Positions 18,438-27,407 of a stretch of DNA of 64,000 nt are shown in pieces. Numbering within the stretch: the stretch's first letter is position 1; each line of letters starts with the position of its first letter. The notes under the pieces were generated by a model. It was not told where the DNA came from. It saw only the letters and a program-made list of their open reading frames with translations, and searched no databases. The position numbers were made by a program, and so were the translations under genes. Source of the stretch: Staphylococcus pettenkoferi (GTDB lineage Bacteria > Bacillota > Bacilli > Staphylococcales > Staphylococcaceae); NCBI RefSeq assembly GCF_002902685.1, contig NZ_PPRN01000043.1, forward strand, positions 1 to 64,000. The letters run 5' to 3'.

Positions 18438-19291
18438 AGCGATTATTCATCATTGGATTGAGCCTTTTTATCATTTGCTTTCTAGCTGCTACCCTTGTTT
18501 GGTTTGGCTTTGAACATAAAAAGTTTCAAATTAACGAATATCAAAAAACGTTTCATCAAGATGCGGATGATCTTACGGTTAATTTGAAATCCCAAGTAAG
18601 ACAAGACGTGACGATTAAGAAAGGACAACACTTTGCCATTCACTATAAAGGTAAAAGATATATTCGTCATACACATTCAAACAATCATTTAACAATTAGT
18701 GAGAAGGTAAATAAGAAAGATCGTTATGGTATGAACTTCAATCCATTTCGACTTAAGAAAGATAGTTTAGTTATTACTGTTCCTCCTAAAAAGCTAAGTT
18801 CCCTGAAGATACATAATGTTGATGGTGAGCTTACGATTAAAGATATTGCTACTAAATCTTTAAATTTGGAATCAACAGAATATAGTAATCCTAAACTCAA
18901 TATAGAAGATTCTAAGATTGAAAGACTTAAGTATTTAACTACGCGATTAAGAGCTCACATTAGTAATTGCGAAATACTCGGTGGCAAGCTCAAGACAGAC
19001 GAGGGCGAACTCAAATTGCATAAAACATTATTAAAAAACGTAGCAGTGATAAATCATGAAAATGATATCAATCTTACAGATATGCAACCATTGTGTAACT
19101 TTAAGGCATCTTCTGATAATGGAGATATCCATCTGAATTATCAACATAAACCGAAAGATACATCACTAAAGCTTAATCCTATATTTGGTAAAGAACATAT
19201 TGATAATCAGTATTTTAAAGATTATAGGGTAGGGAACGGTAATAATAAAATCGAGCTTTATACGTATTATGGAGATATTTATATTAAATAA
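18434..19291 (+). CDS. DUF4097-family protein with N-terminal anchor
   Basis: The 285-residue protein has one N-terminal membrane segment (LFIIGLSLFIICFLAATLVW). A beta-rich region with a DUF4097 pattern follows: repeated short strands such as LTIKDIATKSLNLEST and GEIxLxx-like turns. The domain probably faces outward. AAAAGGAGAG precedes the start. It is coupled to the HAAS protein and shares its terminator with the convergent C45 gene. Confidence 0.8.
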   Translation: MKRLFIIGLSLFIICFLAATLVWFGFEHKKFQINEYQKTFHQDADDLTVNLKSQVRQDVTIKKGQHFAIHYKGKRYIRHTHSNNHLTISEKVNKKDRYGMNFNPFRLKKDSLVITVPPKKLSSLKIHNVDGELTIKDIATKSLNLESTEYSNPKLNIEDSKIERLKYLTTRLRAHISNCEILGGKLKTDEGELKLHKTLLKNVAVINHENDINLTDMQPLCNFKASSDNGDIHLNYQHKPKDTSLKLNPIFGKEHIDNQYFKDYRVGNGNNKIELYTYYGDIYIK

Positions 19292-19295
19292 GATG

Positions 19296-19350
19296 AAGGT
19301 CCGAGTAAGGAGAATAACAAAATCTTTTCTCCTTAACTCGGTCTTTCTTT
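19296..19350. terminator. Bidirectional terminator
   Basis: A long stem (left arm from AAGGTCCGAG, right arm CTCCTTAACTCGGTCTT) with a T-rich tail between convergent genes. Confidence 0.8.
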
Positions 19351-19351
19351 A

Positions 19352-20392
19352 TTAGTGTGTCGCAAAAGTAAGATCTGTATCAATTGCTCCTTTGAGAGGA
19401 GATAGGTTAATCTCGTTTCCGTTTAACCAATCATTAAAGTTAAAGACACGTGGGGTATCATTTTCACCTAAAGTAATCCAAGCTTCTAAAGATTGAGGCT
19501 TATAGAGAACGGTATGGATGGTGCCAGACCAACTTTTAAATAACTTACTATAAATGCCATATTGCGGATCATTAAATAACTGAAAGGCATCATCTGGCTT
19601 CAAACCATGAGAAGTATGTTTCAGCACTTGATGTAAGCGTGCTTTCGATTCTTTAGTATAATTACGATTCTCATGAGTCAGTAGTTTAAAATGATTGGTA
19701 CACGTTCTGTCATAACGTACTTCAATTGAACGTGGCGAAACTTCGATGATGGCATGGTTAAGGTGTTTATCCATAACGATATAGCTAAATGAACTACGAT
19801 GCGGTATTTCTTTAAGAAATTGAATGGCTTCAGGTACATCTTTACAATACTGAAGAATAAGTCGACCAATCATATAACAAACGAAGCCGTTCTTAGGTTT
19901 CTTTCGATGCATAAAGTTGTAACCCATGACTAAACCTGCCTCGTTCATTCCATCCATGCGTCCTGTAATTCTTGACGTAGGGCCGATTTGAGCAAGACCG
20001 CTATCGTTTGGTTTAAAGAGTAAATATCGGCCGTCATATGTAGCTGGATGATAATCATAGTTTCTCAATAAATAATCATCACCGATGTAAACGGTACAGC
20101 CACTATCTTTCAAAACGGTAAAGCGATAATGTGCGAAATTGAGAAGCATCTGTCGTGTAGGCAAATTAAGTACATCTTGCATTCCTCTGAGTTCTTCCCA
20201 AATCTGAGGCGCATAGGTTTGGAAGATTTGATATGTTTCATTGATATCGATATCAAATCTCGGTGTTCGTTTACGCCATTCTTTTTCACGATTTTTCAAA
20301 ATTTCAGTTGTTTGTAACCACTTAGCTGTTTCCACGCCTAAGTCATAATGAGACCCTTTGAACGTCATAATTTCAGATGAGACCTGTTGCAC
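19352..20392 (-). CDS. C45-family autoproteolytic acyltransferase/hydrolase (Ntn fold)
   Basis: The 346-residue protein resembles the acyl-CoA:6-APA acyltransferase family and choloylglycine hydrolase relatives. The predicted nucleophile is Cys99 in KDSGCTVYIGDDYLLRNYDY; ITGRMDGMNEAGLVMGYN is a typical Ntn-hydrolase strand. GTG at 20392 is supported by AGAGG 8 bases upstream. The family cleaves amide bonds in small acylated substrates; the substrate is unknown here. Whether Cys99 is exposed by cleavage cannot be told. Confidence 0.83.
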   Translation of the reverse strand: MQQVSSEIMTFKGSHYDLGVETAKWLQTTEILKNREKEWRKRTPRFDIDINETYQIFQTYAPQIWEELRGMQDVLNLPTRQMLLNFAHYRFTVLKDSGCTVYIGDDYLLRNYDYHPATYDGRYLLFKPNDSGLAQIGPTSRITGRMDGMNEAGLVMGYNFMHRKKPKNGFVCYMIGRLILQYCKDVPEAIQFLKEIPHRSSFSYIVMDKHLNHAIIEVSPRSIEVRYDRTCTNHFKLLTHENRNYTKESKARLHQVLKHTSHGLKPDDAFQLFNDPQYGIYSKLFKSWSGTIHTVLYKPQSLEAWITLGENDTPRVFNFNDWLNGNEINLSPLKGAIDTDLTFATH

Positions 20393-20472
20393 CGATAAAA
20401 CCTCTTTCTTACAAAATTGTAATTATAGTGTAATTTGATATTAATGGTAAATTCTACACTGAGCATTTAAAA

Positions 20473-20600
20473 TATAATCAAACTCAACAAAAATGTGGGA
20501 GTGATGATGATTTACCGTACTATAGTCAATGTCCTCAAGAACTGGTGGGCAAGATAAGAATCTGTTACTTTAGCTTACGATGTTAGACCCCACATATTCA
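20473..20600 (+). other. Possible small RNA or 17-aa peptide gene
   Basis: TATAAT at 20473–20478 could start a transcript near 20485. TGTGGG (20494–20499) can pair with CCCACA (20588–20593). Between them ATGs at 20504 and 20507 open a 17-codon frame (MMIYRTIVNVLKNWWAR), amphipathic and basic, with GGGAG 5 bases before the second ATG. There is no clear T-run terminator. It could be a structured RNA, a toxin-like peptide or chance. The rest of 20393–20812 holds no larger gene. Confidence 0.35.
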
Positions 20601-20766
20601 CCGAAGACGTATAAATGATTTGCGGATTTCAATTCAACTTTGATAGTATCACAAGGTGTTTGAAGTGTCAGTCAATCTAACTTCTATTGAGTAATAGAGA
20701 AATATAATATCTTTTTGCATAATTGAGATGAGAAAGGGTATATATTTATTGATACTTCGAAATGTG

Positions 20767-20781
20767 CTATCATAGTGATAG
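20767..20781. promoter_or_regulatory. CTATCA-TAG-TGATAG palindrome before a small membrane-protein gene
   Basis: A perfect 6-bp inverted repeat with a 3-bp centre lies about 32 bp upstream of the ATG at 20813, near a TTGATA at 20750–20755. It looks like an operator. No regulator can be named. Confidence 0.4.
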
Positions 20782-20812
20782 TGACGCAATATAAATACGA
20801 GGTGAACAAGAC

Positions 20813-20983
20813 ATGTGGAATTTTATCAAAGGTTTATTTAAATTTACATTCGGCACAATTTTAACACTTTCTTTACTTGCAGGTGTTGGTGCTGTAGTTT
20901 TCGCTTTTGTATTCAAAAAAGACTTTGAAGACATCGAAAACAAAACAAAACAAATCGTTTCTGATATTGAATCACATGATTAA
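20813..20983 (+). CDS. Small membrane protein (56 aa), unknown function
   Basis: CGAGGTGAA lies 8 bases before the ATG. The peptide starts MWNFIKGLFKFTFGTILTL, has one membrane segment (about 10–36, Gly/Ala-rich) and ends with a charged helix (KKDFEDIENKTKQIVSD). The strong ribosome site and the following terminator indicate a real gene. No known function. Confidence 0.8.
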   Translation: MWNFIKGLFKFTFGTILTLSLLAGVGAVVFAFVFKKDFEDIENKTKQIVSDIESHD

Positions 20984-20998
20984 TCATGTGAATATCAA

Positions 20999-21028
20999 CG
21001 GTTATAGCATTTGCTATAACCGTTTTTT
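20999..21028 (+). terminator. Terminator between the 56-aa protein gene and yolD
   Basis: CGGTTATAGCA pairs with TGCTATAACCG around AT, then TTTTTT. It also sits at the end of the convergent yolD-like gene. Confidence 0.92.
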
Positions 21029-21033
21029 CTATA

Positions 21034-21441
21034 CTAAGCGAGAAAATGAATAGCAGTTATATCTAATAAGGAGAAAGTGAGTGGTTTATCGGAATGATAA
21101 TCGCGACCTTTCAAACTCATATTCAACATATCAATATGTGTAATATGCAGTTCGACGTTATGTAGAGCACCGGCTTGATAGTATTCCATTTGCACAGGTT
21201 GCTCATCATGCAAGGCTTGATGCATCTTGCAATTCAATTCATTCAACTGATCCTCTGATAATGTTGGACGCTGAATCTTATCTTGATCAAGTATGTATTC
21301 ATGAATACGTTCGAACTGTTCGGGTAAAGTAGCGAACGGTGCCCATTTGACCATACCTCGACCTTGCGGAATCTGAGAATCCAAGTATTCTCTAGGGATC
21401 TTGCGATAATCCGTCTCGTCTTTGTACTTATCAGGAATCAT
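21034..21441 (-). CDS. YolD-like family protein (SOS-regulated)
   Basis: I chose ATG at 21441 (135 aa) because GGAGG lies 5 bases upstream; the frame extends to GTG 21453. The protein carries the YolD-like pattern: GMVKWAPFATLPEQFERI near residues 29–46 and a C-terminal beta domain. YolD proteins are found beside UmuC-like translesion polymerases or alone and are typically under LexA control. Here the gene stands alone. The promoter just upstream has a LexA-type box in its spacer. Confidence 0.87.
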   Translation of the reverse strand: MIPDKYKDETDYRKIPREYLDSQIPQGRGMVKWAPFATLPEQFERIHEYILDQDKIQRPTLSEDQLNELNCKMHQALHDEQPVQMEYYQAGALHNVELHITHIDMLNMSLKGRDYHSDKPLTFSLLDITAIHFLA

Positions 21442-21465
21442 TGTAACCTCCACCTTTCACTCAAT

Positions 21466-21494
21466 ATTATAGAACAAGTGTTCGCATATAGCAA
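21466..21494 (-). promoter_or_regulatory. yolD promoter with LexA box in the spacer
   Basis: On the minus strand TTGCTA (21494–21489), a 17-bp spacer and TATAAT (21471–21466). The spacer holds CGAACACTTGTTCT (21484–21471), which matches the LexA consensus except at two positions. LexA binding there would block the promoter. Confidence 0.85.
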
Positions 21495-21656
21495 GTCTTT
21501 TCCTCTCAATTTCAGATAATTAATTTTACTCACAAAGAGCGAATTACCACTCTTGATAAACATCCCAGGCGTATTCACTTCACTAAAAACATTTCAGTGT
21601 TAATTCAAACGGGTATTTATTAGAATGAAGTTAACAATACATTGGAGGGTTCAATA

Positions 21657-22694
21657 ATGACGCAAGGCTTTGTAGGTACGTATACGAAAGCGTCAGGCAA
21701 AGGTATTTATCGCTTTGATCTCGACGAATCACAAGGGACAATTTCAAATGTGGAAACTGGATATGAATTAGAAGGTTCAACATATATTAATCAACACCAA
21801 GATTTCTTGTATGCTGTGACGAAAGAAGAAGACGGCGAAGATTGTGGCATCACTAGCTTTAAGATTAAAGAAGACGGCACGCTCGGTTATATCAATGACT
21901 GTCTCGTTTCTCGAGGCAATGGTTGCTATGTAGAGGCGGCTTCAAATGGCGAGTACGTGTTTGAAGCATGTTATGGCGCAGGACTGGCTCGTCTCTATAA
22001 GATTAACTCTCAGTTTGGGCATATTGAAGGGCTCATGCATGAGTTAAAGCATGACTATGAAACAGGTCCTAAAGAACGTCAAGATGCGCCACACGTGCAC
22101 ATGATGAAAGAAACACCAGATCATCAGTATATGGTAGCGCTTGACTTGGGCACAGATAAGCTTGTGACATATCAGTTTGGTATGGATGGCTTGAAAGAAT
22201 ATGCTGTTTACGACTTTGAGCCAGGAGATGGACCACGTCATATCGCTTTCCATGAGGATGGTAAGCATGCATATGTCGTCCACGAATTGTCCAATTATGT
22301 GAGTGTGATGACGTATGAAGACGGTGAGTTCAAAGAGGTGGAACGCCATTTAACGATTCCTGAATCATTTGATGGAGATACGAAACTCGCAGCTGTACGT
22401 CTTTCTCACGACCAGAAGTTTGTCTATATCAGTAACCGCGGTCACGACAGCATCGCTATTTTCAAAGTAACTGAAGCTGCTGAAGGATTAGAGTTAGTGG
22501 ATATTTTTAAAAGTGGTGGTAGTTTCCCACGCGATTTCAATATTAGTCCTTCTGATGATTATCTCGTTTGTGCACATCAAGAAGACGATTCTGTCCTTAC
22601 GGTGTTTAAAAGAGATAAAGAAACAGGGGAATTGACGATGACTGATAATCAAGCTCATGCGCCAGAAGGTGTATGCGTACAATTCGTTCAATAA
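21657..22694 (+). CDS. pgl: 6-phosphogluconolactonase, lactonase (YbhE) family
   Basis: I chose ATG at 21657 (345 aa) because GGAGGG lies 7 bases before it. The protein has the seven-bladed propeller pattern of YbhE-type lactonases: [12 protein letters not shown] at the start, [34 protein letters not shown] and [12 protein letters not shown]. It would hydrolyse 6-phosphogluconolactone in the pentose phosphate pathway. A GGGTAT upstream (21611–21616) might be part of a sigma-B promoter, but no good -35 partner is seen. Confidence 0.85.
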   Translation: MTQGFVGTYTKASGKGIYRFDLDESQGTISNVETGYELEGSTYINQHQDFLYAVTKEEDGEDCGITSFKIKEDGTLGYINDCLVSRGNGCYVEAASNGEYVFEACYGAGLARLYKINSQFGHIEGLMHELKHDYETGPKERQDAPHVHMMKETPDHQYMVALDLGTDKLVTYQFGMDGLKEYAVYDFEPGDGPRHIAFHEDGKHAYVVHELSNYVSVMTYEDGEFKEVERHLTIPESFDGDTKLAAVRLSHDQKFVYISNRGHDSIAIFKVTEAAEGLELVDIFKSGGSFPRDFNISPSDDYLVCAHQEDDSVLTVFKRDKETGELTMTDNQAHAPEGVCVQFVQ

Positions 22695-22699
22695 TAAAA

Positions 22700-22740
22700 T
22701 AAGAGTCTGGGACGTTGAATATGCGTCCCGGACTCTTTTT
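22700..22740. terminator. Terminator of pgl
   Basis: AAGAGTCTGGGACG (22701–22714) pairs with CGTCCCGGACTCTT (22724–22737), then TTTTT. Hairpins of this sequence type are common in staphylococcal genomes. Confidence 0.93.
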
Positions 22741-22751
22741 AAACATACCAA

Positions 22752-22839
22752 AGGTCGCGACGCACTCGCAACGAACGCTCGACCCGCTCTATACAACTAA
22801 AGTGAAGAGGGGAGCGTTAAAGTTGAGTGCACGCGACCT
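22752..22839. repeat. Long interrupted inverted repeat between pgl and aldH
   Basis: Three nested arms pair: AGGTCGCG (22752–22759) with CGCGACCT (22832–22839), GCACTC (22762–22767) with GAGTGC (22825–22830), and AACGCTC (22774–22780) with GAGCGTT (22812–22818). It is separate from the pgl terminator and has no T-run of its own. It could be the 3' hairpin of aldH mRNA or a mobile palindromic unit. Confidence 0.7.
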
Positions 22840-22843
22840 CATT

Positions 22844-24223
22844 TTATTTATTGAAAAATTGTTTAATATATTTAAATTTGCCTTTATAAGGCGGGAACAT
22901 CAGTCCAGATTCCAATCGAGTGGATTTAAAGACATAAGATTTATCATGACTAAAAGTATCGAAACTATAACGACCATGATAGTGACCCATACCTGATTGA
23001 CCCACGCCACCAAACGGTAAGTTAGGATTAGCCAATTGCATTACCGTATCATTGATCGCACCTGAACCAAAGGAAAGCTCGTTCAATACGCGATCAGTTA
23101 CATTCTCATCTTCACTAAATAAATATAAGCTAAGCGGTTTAGGTCTAAATTTGATAATATCAAAAGCTTCATCTAGCTCGCCATACGTCAATATAGGGAG
23201 AAGCGGTCCAAAGATTTCCTCCTGCATAATCGCTGAATCAGTCGTCACTGTATCTAACAACGTCGGCGCAATAAATCGTTCTTCGCGTCGAGTCTCTCCA
23301 CCCATAATAATTTCAGGTTCGTGAATATTGAGTAAATCATTTAAGCGATTGAAATGCTTATCATTCACGATACGACCGAAATCAGGGCTTTGAATTGGAT
23401 CTTGACCATAGAATTCAGTAATTGTCTTTTTCAGCGCTTCGATAAGGTCATTTTTAACTTTCTCCTGAACGAGAATATAATCTGGTGCCACACACGTTTG
23501 ACCGGCATTCATCATCTTACCAAATATAATACGCTCACTCGCGACCTTAATATTAGCGGTCTCATCGACGATCACTGGCGACTTGCCACCAAGTTCAAGT
23601 GTCACTGGCGTAAGGTGTTTACTTGCTGCCTCATAGACGATACGTCCAACTTTTTCGCTACCAGTAAAGAAGATGTAGTCAAAGTGTTGTGCTAGCAATG
23701 CTTGGTTGGTTTCAACACTACCTTCGATCACGGTAACGTAATGCTCATCGAATGCCTCAGTAATAATTTCTCGAAGCACCTGACTTACGTGTGGAGTGAA
23801 CTCTGAAGGTTTCACCACTGCAGTGTTACCTGCTGCTATAGCTCCAATCAATGGCTCCATCACGAGTTGGAAAGGGTAGTTAAATGGTCCAATAATTAGA
23901 ACACTGCCATAAGGTTCTTTCATAATGTAACTTTTAGAGGGGAACATGTAGAGCGGCGTATCTACTTGTTTCGTTTTCGACCAGTTTTTCAATTCTTTAC
24001 GTGCATGTTTGATGCTTTTTAAGGTATAGCCAATTTCAGTCATATACGCTTCGATATTGCTTTTACCTAAATCTTCTTTCAGAGCTGAGAGCAGCTGATC
24101 TTCATAATGTTTAATGCTCTTACTGAGTGCCTTGAGATGTTTTTTACGGAATTTAATGTCTTTAGTGACATGAGTATTAAAGTATTGTTGATTTGCGCGA
24201 ACGCGTGCTTCAATCGTACTCAC
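22844..24223 (-). CDS. aldH: Aldehyde dehydrogenase (AldH-type, class 3-like)
   Basis: I chose GTG at 24223 (459 aa) because GGAGG lies 8 bases upstream; the frame opens further but in doubtful sequence. Motifs in order: FNYPFQLVMEPLIGA, FTGSEKVGR (cofactor site), VTLELGGKSPV (catalytic Glu) and NAGQTCVAPDY (catalytic Cys). It lacks the longer C-terminus of some ALDHs but has the membrane-associated class 3 pattern, with a basic tail GKFKYIKQFFNK. It oxidises aldehydes to acids with NAD(P). Confidence 0.92.
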   Translation of the reverse strand: MSTIEARVRANQQYFNTHVTKDIKFRKKHLKALSKSIKHYEDQLLSALKEDLGKSNIEAYMTEIGYTLKSIKHARKELKNWSKTKQVDTPLYMFPSKSYIMKEPYGSVLIIGPFNYPFQLVMEPLIGAIAAGNTAVVKPSEFTPHVSQVLREIITEAFDEHYVTVIEGSVETNQALLAQHFDYIFFTGSEKVGRIVYEAASKHLTPVTLELGGKSPVIVDETANIKVASERIIFGKMMNAGQTCVAPDYILVQEKVKNDLIEALKKTITEFYGQDPIQSPDFGRIVNDKHFNRLNDLLNIHEPEIIMGGETRREERFIAPTLLDTVTTDSAIMQEEIFGPLLPILTYGELDEAFDIIKFRPKPLSLYLFSEDENVTDRVLNELSFGSGAINDTVMQLANPNLPFGGVGQSGMGHYHGRYSFDTFSHDKSYVFKSTRLESGLMFPPYKGKFKYIKQFFNK

Positions 24224-24398
24224 AGTGAAGCCTCCTATATAAATTCTATATCTATGATGTGGGCAGGGGATCTCGCTACTTAGAAATCGCCTTGGGTAAA
24301 ATGATCCATCGTCAGGCTCAGAATGATTCAAATAGCACTGCACCACACAGAAAATTATGTATTCTCCTCATATAAAGAAAAATTGTAAGAATAAGAAG

Positions 24399-24459
24399 AA
24401 AGTAGAATTTCAACTGAAATCCTACTTTCCATTACAACTGAGAAGTCACTTTCTCAGTT
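24399..24459 (-). terminator. Tandem hairpins at the ppaC end
   Basis: AACTGAGAA (24437–24445) pairs with TTCTCAGTT (24451–24459), and AAAGTAGAATTTC pairs with GAAATCCTACTTT (24399–24428). Downstream on the minus strand the sequence is T-rich. They probably terminate ppaC. Confidence 0.6.
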
Positions 24460-24507
24460 CTTTATATACCCTCATTTATTAGTTTCAAGCGCGTGTGCTA
24501 GTATCGC

Positions 24508-25434
24508 TTAGCTTAACGCGTCAGTAATTGGGGGTACGACTTGTTTCTTACGAGATACAACACCTGGTAAGAATGCAGTACTATTTTCTAATTGAACGTT
24601 AAATGCTTCGCCAACTTTGTCTTTATCTGCACCAGTCACTAATACTTTAGAGTCACTGTTAATGATGTCAGTTACGAGTAAGACGAAGACATCGTATTGT
24701 TGTTCTGCACTTACTTTGTTCATTTCATTCTCTAATTCTTCAGCACGGTCGAATACTTCATCGATATCTACTGTATTCACTTGTGCGATGCGTGTTACGT
24801 GATCACCCATGTTGAATGATTTCGCATCTAAATCGATAAGTTCTGCAGCTGATTTGTCCGCTGTAGAAGCACCTGCTTTTAACATTTCAAGACCATATTC
24901 TTCTAAGTCGACGTTAGCGATTGATTTCAAATCTTCAGCAGCATTGCGATCTTCGTCTGTGCAAGTTGGAGATTTGAATAATAAGCTGTCTGAAATAATA
25001 CCAGAAATCATGAGACCTGCGATTTCAGGTTTGATTTCAAAGCCGCGTTCTTTGAACATTTTATAAAGAATCGTTGCAGTACAGCCTACAGGTTCAGCAC
25101 GATAGTAAAGCGGTGCTGCTGTTTCGAAGTTAGCGATGCGGTGATGGTCAATCACGTGTTTGATATTTGCATCAGCGATGGAGTCTGCACTTTGTTGAAA
25201 TTCGTTATGGTCAACTAAGATAACATCTTGATCTTCAAGGTTATCAGTGAGTAACTCAGGTGCAGACACTTTGAAGTGATCTAAGGCAAATTGAGTTTCT
25301 GGACTGATGTCGCCTAAACGGTAAGCTGTCGCATCAGTGTTTCCTGTTTGCTTTTCGAAATCTGCCATGATTAATGCAGATGAAATTGCATCTGTATCAG
25401 GGTTTTTATGTCCGAAAATATATGTTTTAGCCAT
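24508..25434 (-). CDS. ppaC: Manganese-dependent inorganic pyrophosphatase
   Basis: ATG at 25434 with AGGAGAA upstream gives 308 residues, the usual family II length. DHH-family metal motifs are present: GHKNPDTDAI (His9, Asp13, Asp15), VDHNEF and VIDHHRI. The C-terminal domain ends with SRKKQVVPPITDAL, including the substrate-binding Ser-Arg-Lys-Lys motif. It hydrolyses pyrophosphate in the cytosol. Confidence 0.97.
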   Translation of the reverse strand: MAKTYIFGHKNPDTDAISSALIMADFEKQTGNTDATAYRLGDISPETQFALDHFKVSAPELLTDNLEDQDVILVDHNEFQQSADSIADANIKHVIDHHRIANFETAAPLYYRAEPVGCTATILYKMFKERGFEIKPEIAGLMISGIISDSLLFKSPTCTDEDRNAAEDLKSIANVDLEEYGLEMLKAGASTADKSAAELIDLDAKSFNMGDHVTRIAQVNTVDIDEVFDRAEELENEMNKVSAEQQYDVFVLLVTDIINSDSKVLVTGADKDKVGEAFNVQLENSTAFLPGVVSRKKQVVPPITDALS

Positions 25435-25494
25435 TTGTTGATTCTCCTCTTCATACTTGTTTCTCATTTGTTAATATTTTAGCACGATTAGGAC

Positions 25495-26049
25495 TTATTG
25501 TTCTACCACAGCACCTAAAGAATTTGCGAAATGACCTAAAGCCCACTTGTGACCATTGTCATCGAATGAAGCTACCCCTTTAGCTGGAATCGTCAATTTG
25601 TAGTTTAAATTATAAGCTGACACAGCTGTGTGTAGAACACAAATATCCGTACAGACACCGACGATTTCAAGCTCCGTAATACCACGTTCGCGTAACATCA
25701 AATCTAACGGTGTACCACTGAATGAGTCGTAGCGCGTTTTATCCAAATAGTGTACGTAATCGTTGTACTGAATGCGTTGGTAAATGTCGTTCACACGCCC
25801 ATAAAGCTCTCTGCCTAACGTCCCTTCAATGTTATGAGGCGGGAAGAGTTGACTTTCAGGATGGAACGGGGCATCTTCGTAATGTAAATCCATCATAAAG
25901 AAGATGGTGTCTTGACTATTGTTGTACTCTTCAATGCGACTGACGATAAAGGGTTCAATCGCTTGGCCAGCCTCTCCACACGTGAGCGCTCCATTCGGCG
26001 CCACAAAGTCATTTGAATAGTCTACTACGATTAAAGCACGTTTCGTCAT
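25495..26049 (-). CDS. pncA: Nicotinamidase / isochorismatase-family cysteine hydrolase
   Basis: The 184-residue protein has the isochorismatase fold with catalytic Asp10 (LIVVDYSNDF), Lys in LDKTRYDSF and Cys in VGVCTDICVLHTAV. The metal-site residues DLHYEDAPFHPE also fit nicotinamidase. It would convert nicotinamide to nicotinate. pncB and nadE lie close by, making a complete NAD salvage route. Confidence 0.88.
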   Translation of the reverse strand: MTKRALIVVDYSNDFVAPNGALTCGEAGQAIEPFIVSRIEEYNNSQDTIFFMMDLHYEDAPFHPESQLFPPHNIEGTLGRELYGRVNDIYQRIQYNDYVHYLDKTRYDSFSGTPLDLMLRERGITELEIVGVCTDICVLHTAVSAYNLNYKLTIPAKGVASFDDNGHKWALGHFANSLGAVVEQ

Positions 26050-26235
26050 ATAACATCCCCCTTGAGTTTAAGTGTAAATCGAGTTGAGTTAAGCATAACG
26101 CATTGGCTCAACAATTACGAGTGAAGTGAGCAGGTTTCATAAAGGCTTCAAATCTCCCGTGTTCACCGTGTTTGTGAGCTGTGTAAAAGGGTTATAAAGT
26201 AATGCTAATGATTTTACAAAAGGGGAAACAGGTTC

Positions 26236-27324
26236 ATGATGATTAATGTTCGACAATTTGGAGTGAAAGGACACAATAAACTATTTGATACTATTGGCTT
26301 TCAACGTGCGCTAAACTACGCACGCAAGCATCCGGAAGTGACAATCTATGTACCGAAAGGGGTCTATCATATTGCGAAAGCACTCGTCATATACGAAGGT
26401 ACGACACTTCAAATGGATGAAGAAGCAGTATTACAGCGTCATAGTAAAGATGCGTTGATGAAGAATGGTAAAGGCTACAAAATCTATCATGGTTACGAAG
26501 GTAACGGGCATATTCACATTTCTGGCGGTACGTTCGATATGAATGGTGCACGTTATCCTTACAATAATACGGCGCTCTGTGTTGGGCATGCGCGTGATAT
26601 TCAGCTCAAGCACGTAACGTTTAAAGATATTGTGGGCGGTCATGCCATTGATGCATGCGGTTTAGACGGCTTATACATCGGTCATTGCGACTTTAAAGGG
26701 TTTACGGACGATAACGGCGATCGCTGGTTCTCTGAAGCGGTGCAACTCGACATTCAAGTACCAGGTGCTTTTCCTAAATTCTCAACGTGGGATGGCACAA
26801 TTACGAAGAATGTCGTCATTGAACACTGCTATTTCGGCAATTCTGATACACTAGGTATGCGACCTTGGCATCGTGCTATCGGTTCTCACGCGAGTCGGTA
26901 TAACAAGTTCTACCAAAACATCCATATTCGTCATAATTACTTTGATCATTTGCAAGCCTATGCTGTAACGCTTTTAAAGAATAAGGATACGTACGTGCAT
27001 CACAATTACTTCGACCACTGTCGAGGTGGCATTCGCTATTTAGGTGAGAATAATAAAGGTAAAAATGCTGCGGATATGACCGGCCAAGTACGTGAAGCGC
27101 AGTCAGGTCAGAATTTGAATATCTTTGATAACGTGTTTATCGGTGCGATGAAAGATCCGGCGATATTGATTAAAAGTTATCAGAACGCGCAACATGATGG
27201 CGTACTCATCGCAGATAATCAATTTGAAGAAGCTGACAATCAACGCTTATATTTAAAAGGAGTTCAAAGACTACAACTCGATGTTCCAGAAGCATGTTCA
27301 GTAAAAACAGTTAACATCAACTAA
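26236..27324 (+). CDS. Right-handed beta-helix protein (pectate-lyase-like fold)
   Basis: The 362-residue protein starts with NVRQFGVKGHNKLFDTIGFQRAL, the opening typical of pectate-lyase-superfamily proteins, and then has many short repeats with stacked polar residues (IHISGGTFDM, VVIEHCYFGNSD, IHIRHNYFDH, YVHHNYFDHC, NIFDNVFIG). No signal peptide is evident, which suggests a cytosolic place or unusual export. A carbohydrate-binding or cleaving role is likely by fold; the substrate is unknown. Confidence 0.83.
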   Translation: MMINVRQFGVKGHNKLFDTIGFQRALNYARKHPEVTIYVPKGVYHIAKALVIYEGTTLQMDEEAVLQRHSKDALMKNGKGYKIYHGYEGNGHIHISGGTFDMNGARYPYNNTALCVGHARDIQLKHVTFKDIVGGHAIDACGLDGLYIGHCDFKGFTDDNGDRWFSEAVQLDIQVPGAFPKFSTWDGTITKNVVIEHCYFGNSDTLGMRPWHRAIGSHASRYNKFYQNIHIRHNYFDHLQAYAVTLLKNKDTYVHHNYFDHCRGGIRYLGENNKGKNAADMTGQVREAQSGQNLNIFDNVFIGAMKDPAILIKSYQNAQHDGVLIADNQFEEADNQRLYLKGVQRLQLDVPEACSVKTVNIN

Positions 27325-27390
27325 AAAAGCTGTTACATATAAAGGTTTGCGCACTTGATAGAGGCAAATATCCAGTATAAGCAACAGCTC
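27323..27390 (-). terminator. nos terminator
   Basis: AGCTGTT pairs with AACAGCT across a 50-base loop; on the minus strand a T-run (TTTTTT) follows. It lies between the convergent beta-helix gene and nos. Confidence 0.6.
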
Positions 27391-27407
27391 ACATCTCATT
27401 CAGGTTA

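Noticed and set aside
21600-21640. Sigma-B promoter before pgl
   Set aside because: GGGTAT is exact, but the region about 14 bp upstream (ATTTCA) is a poor match to GTTTAA.
22044-22349. Minus-strand frames within pgl
   Set aside because: They mirror the coding strand and have no ribosome sites.
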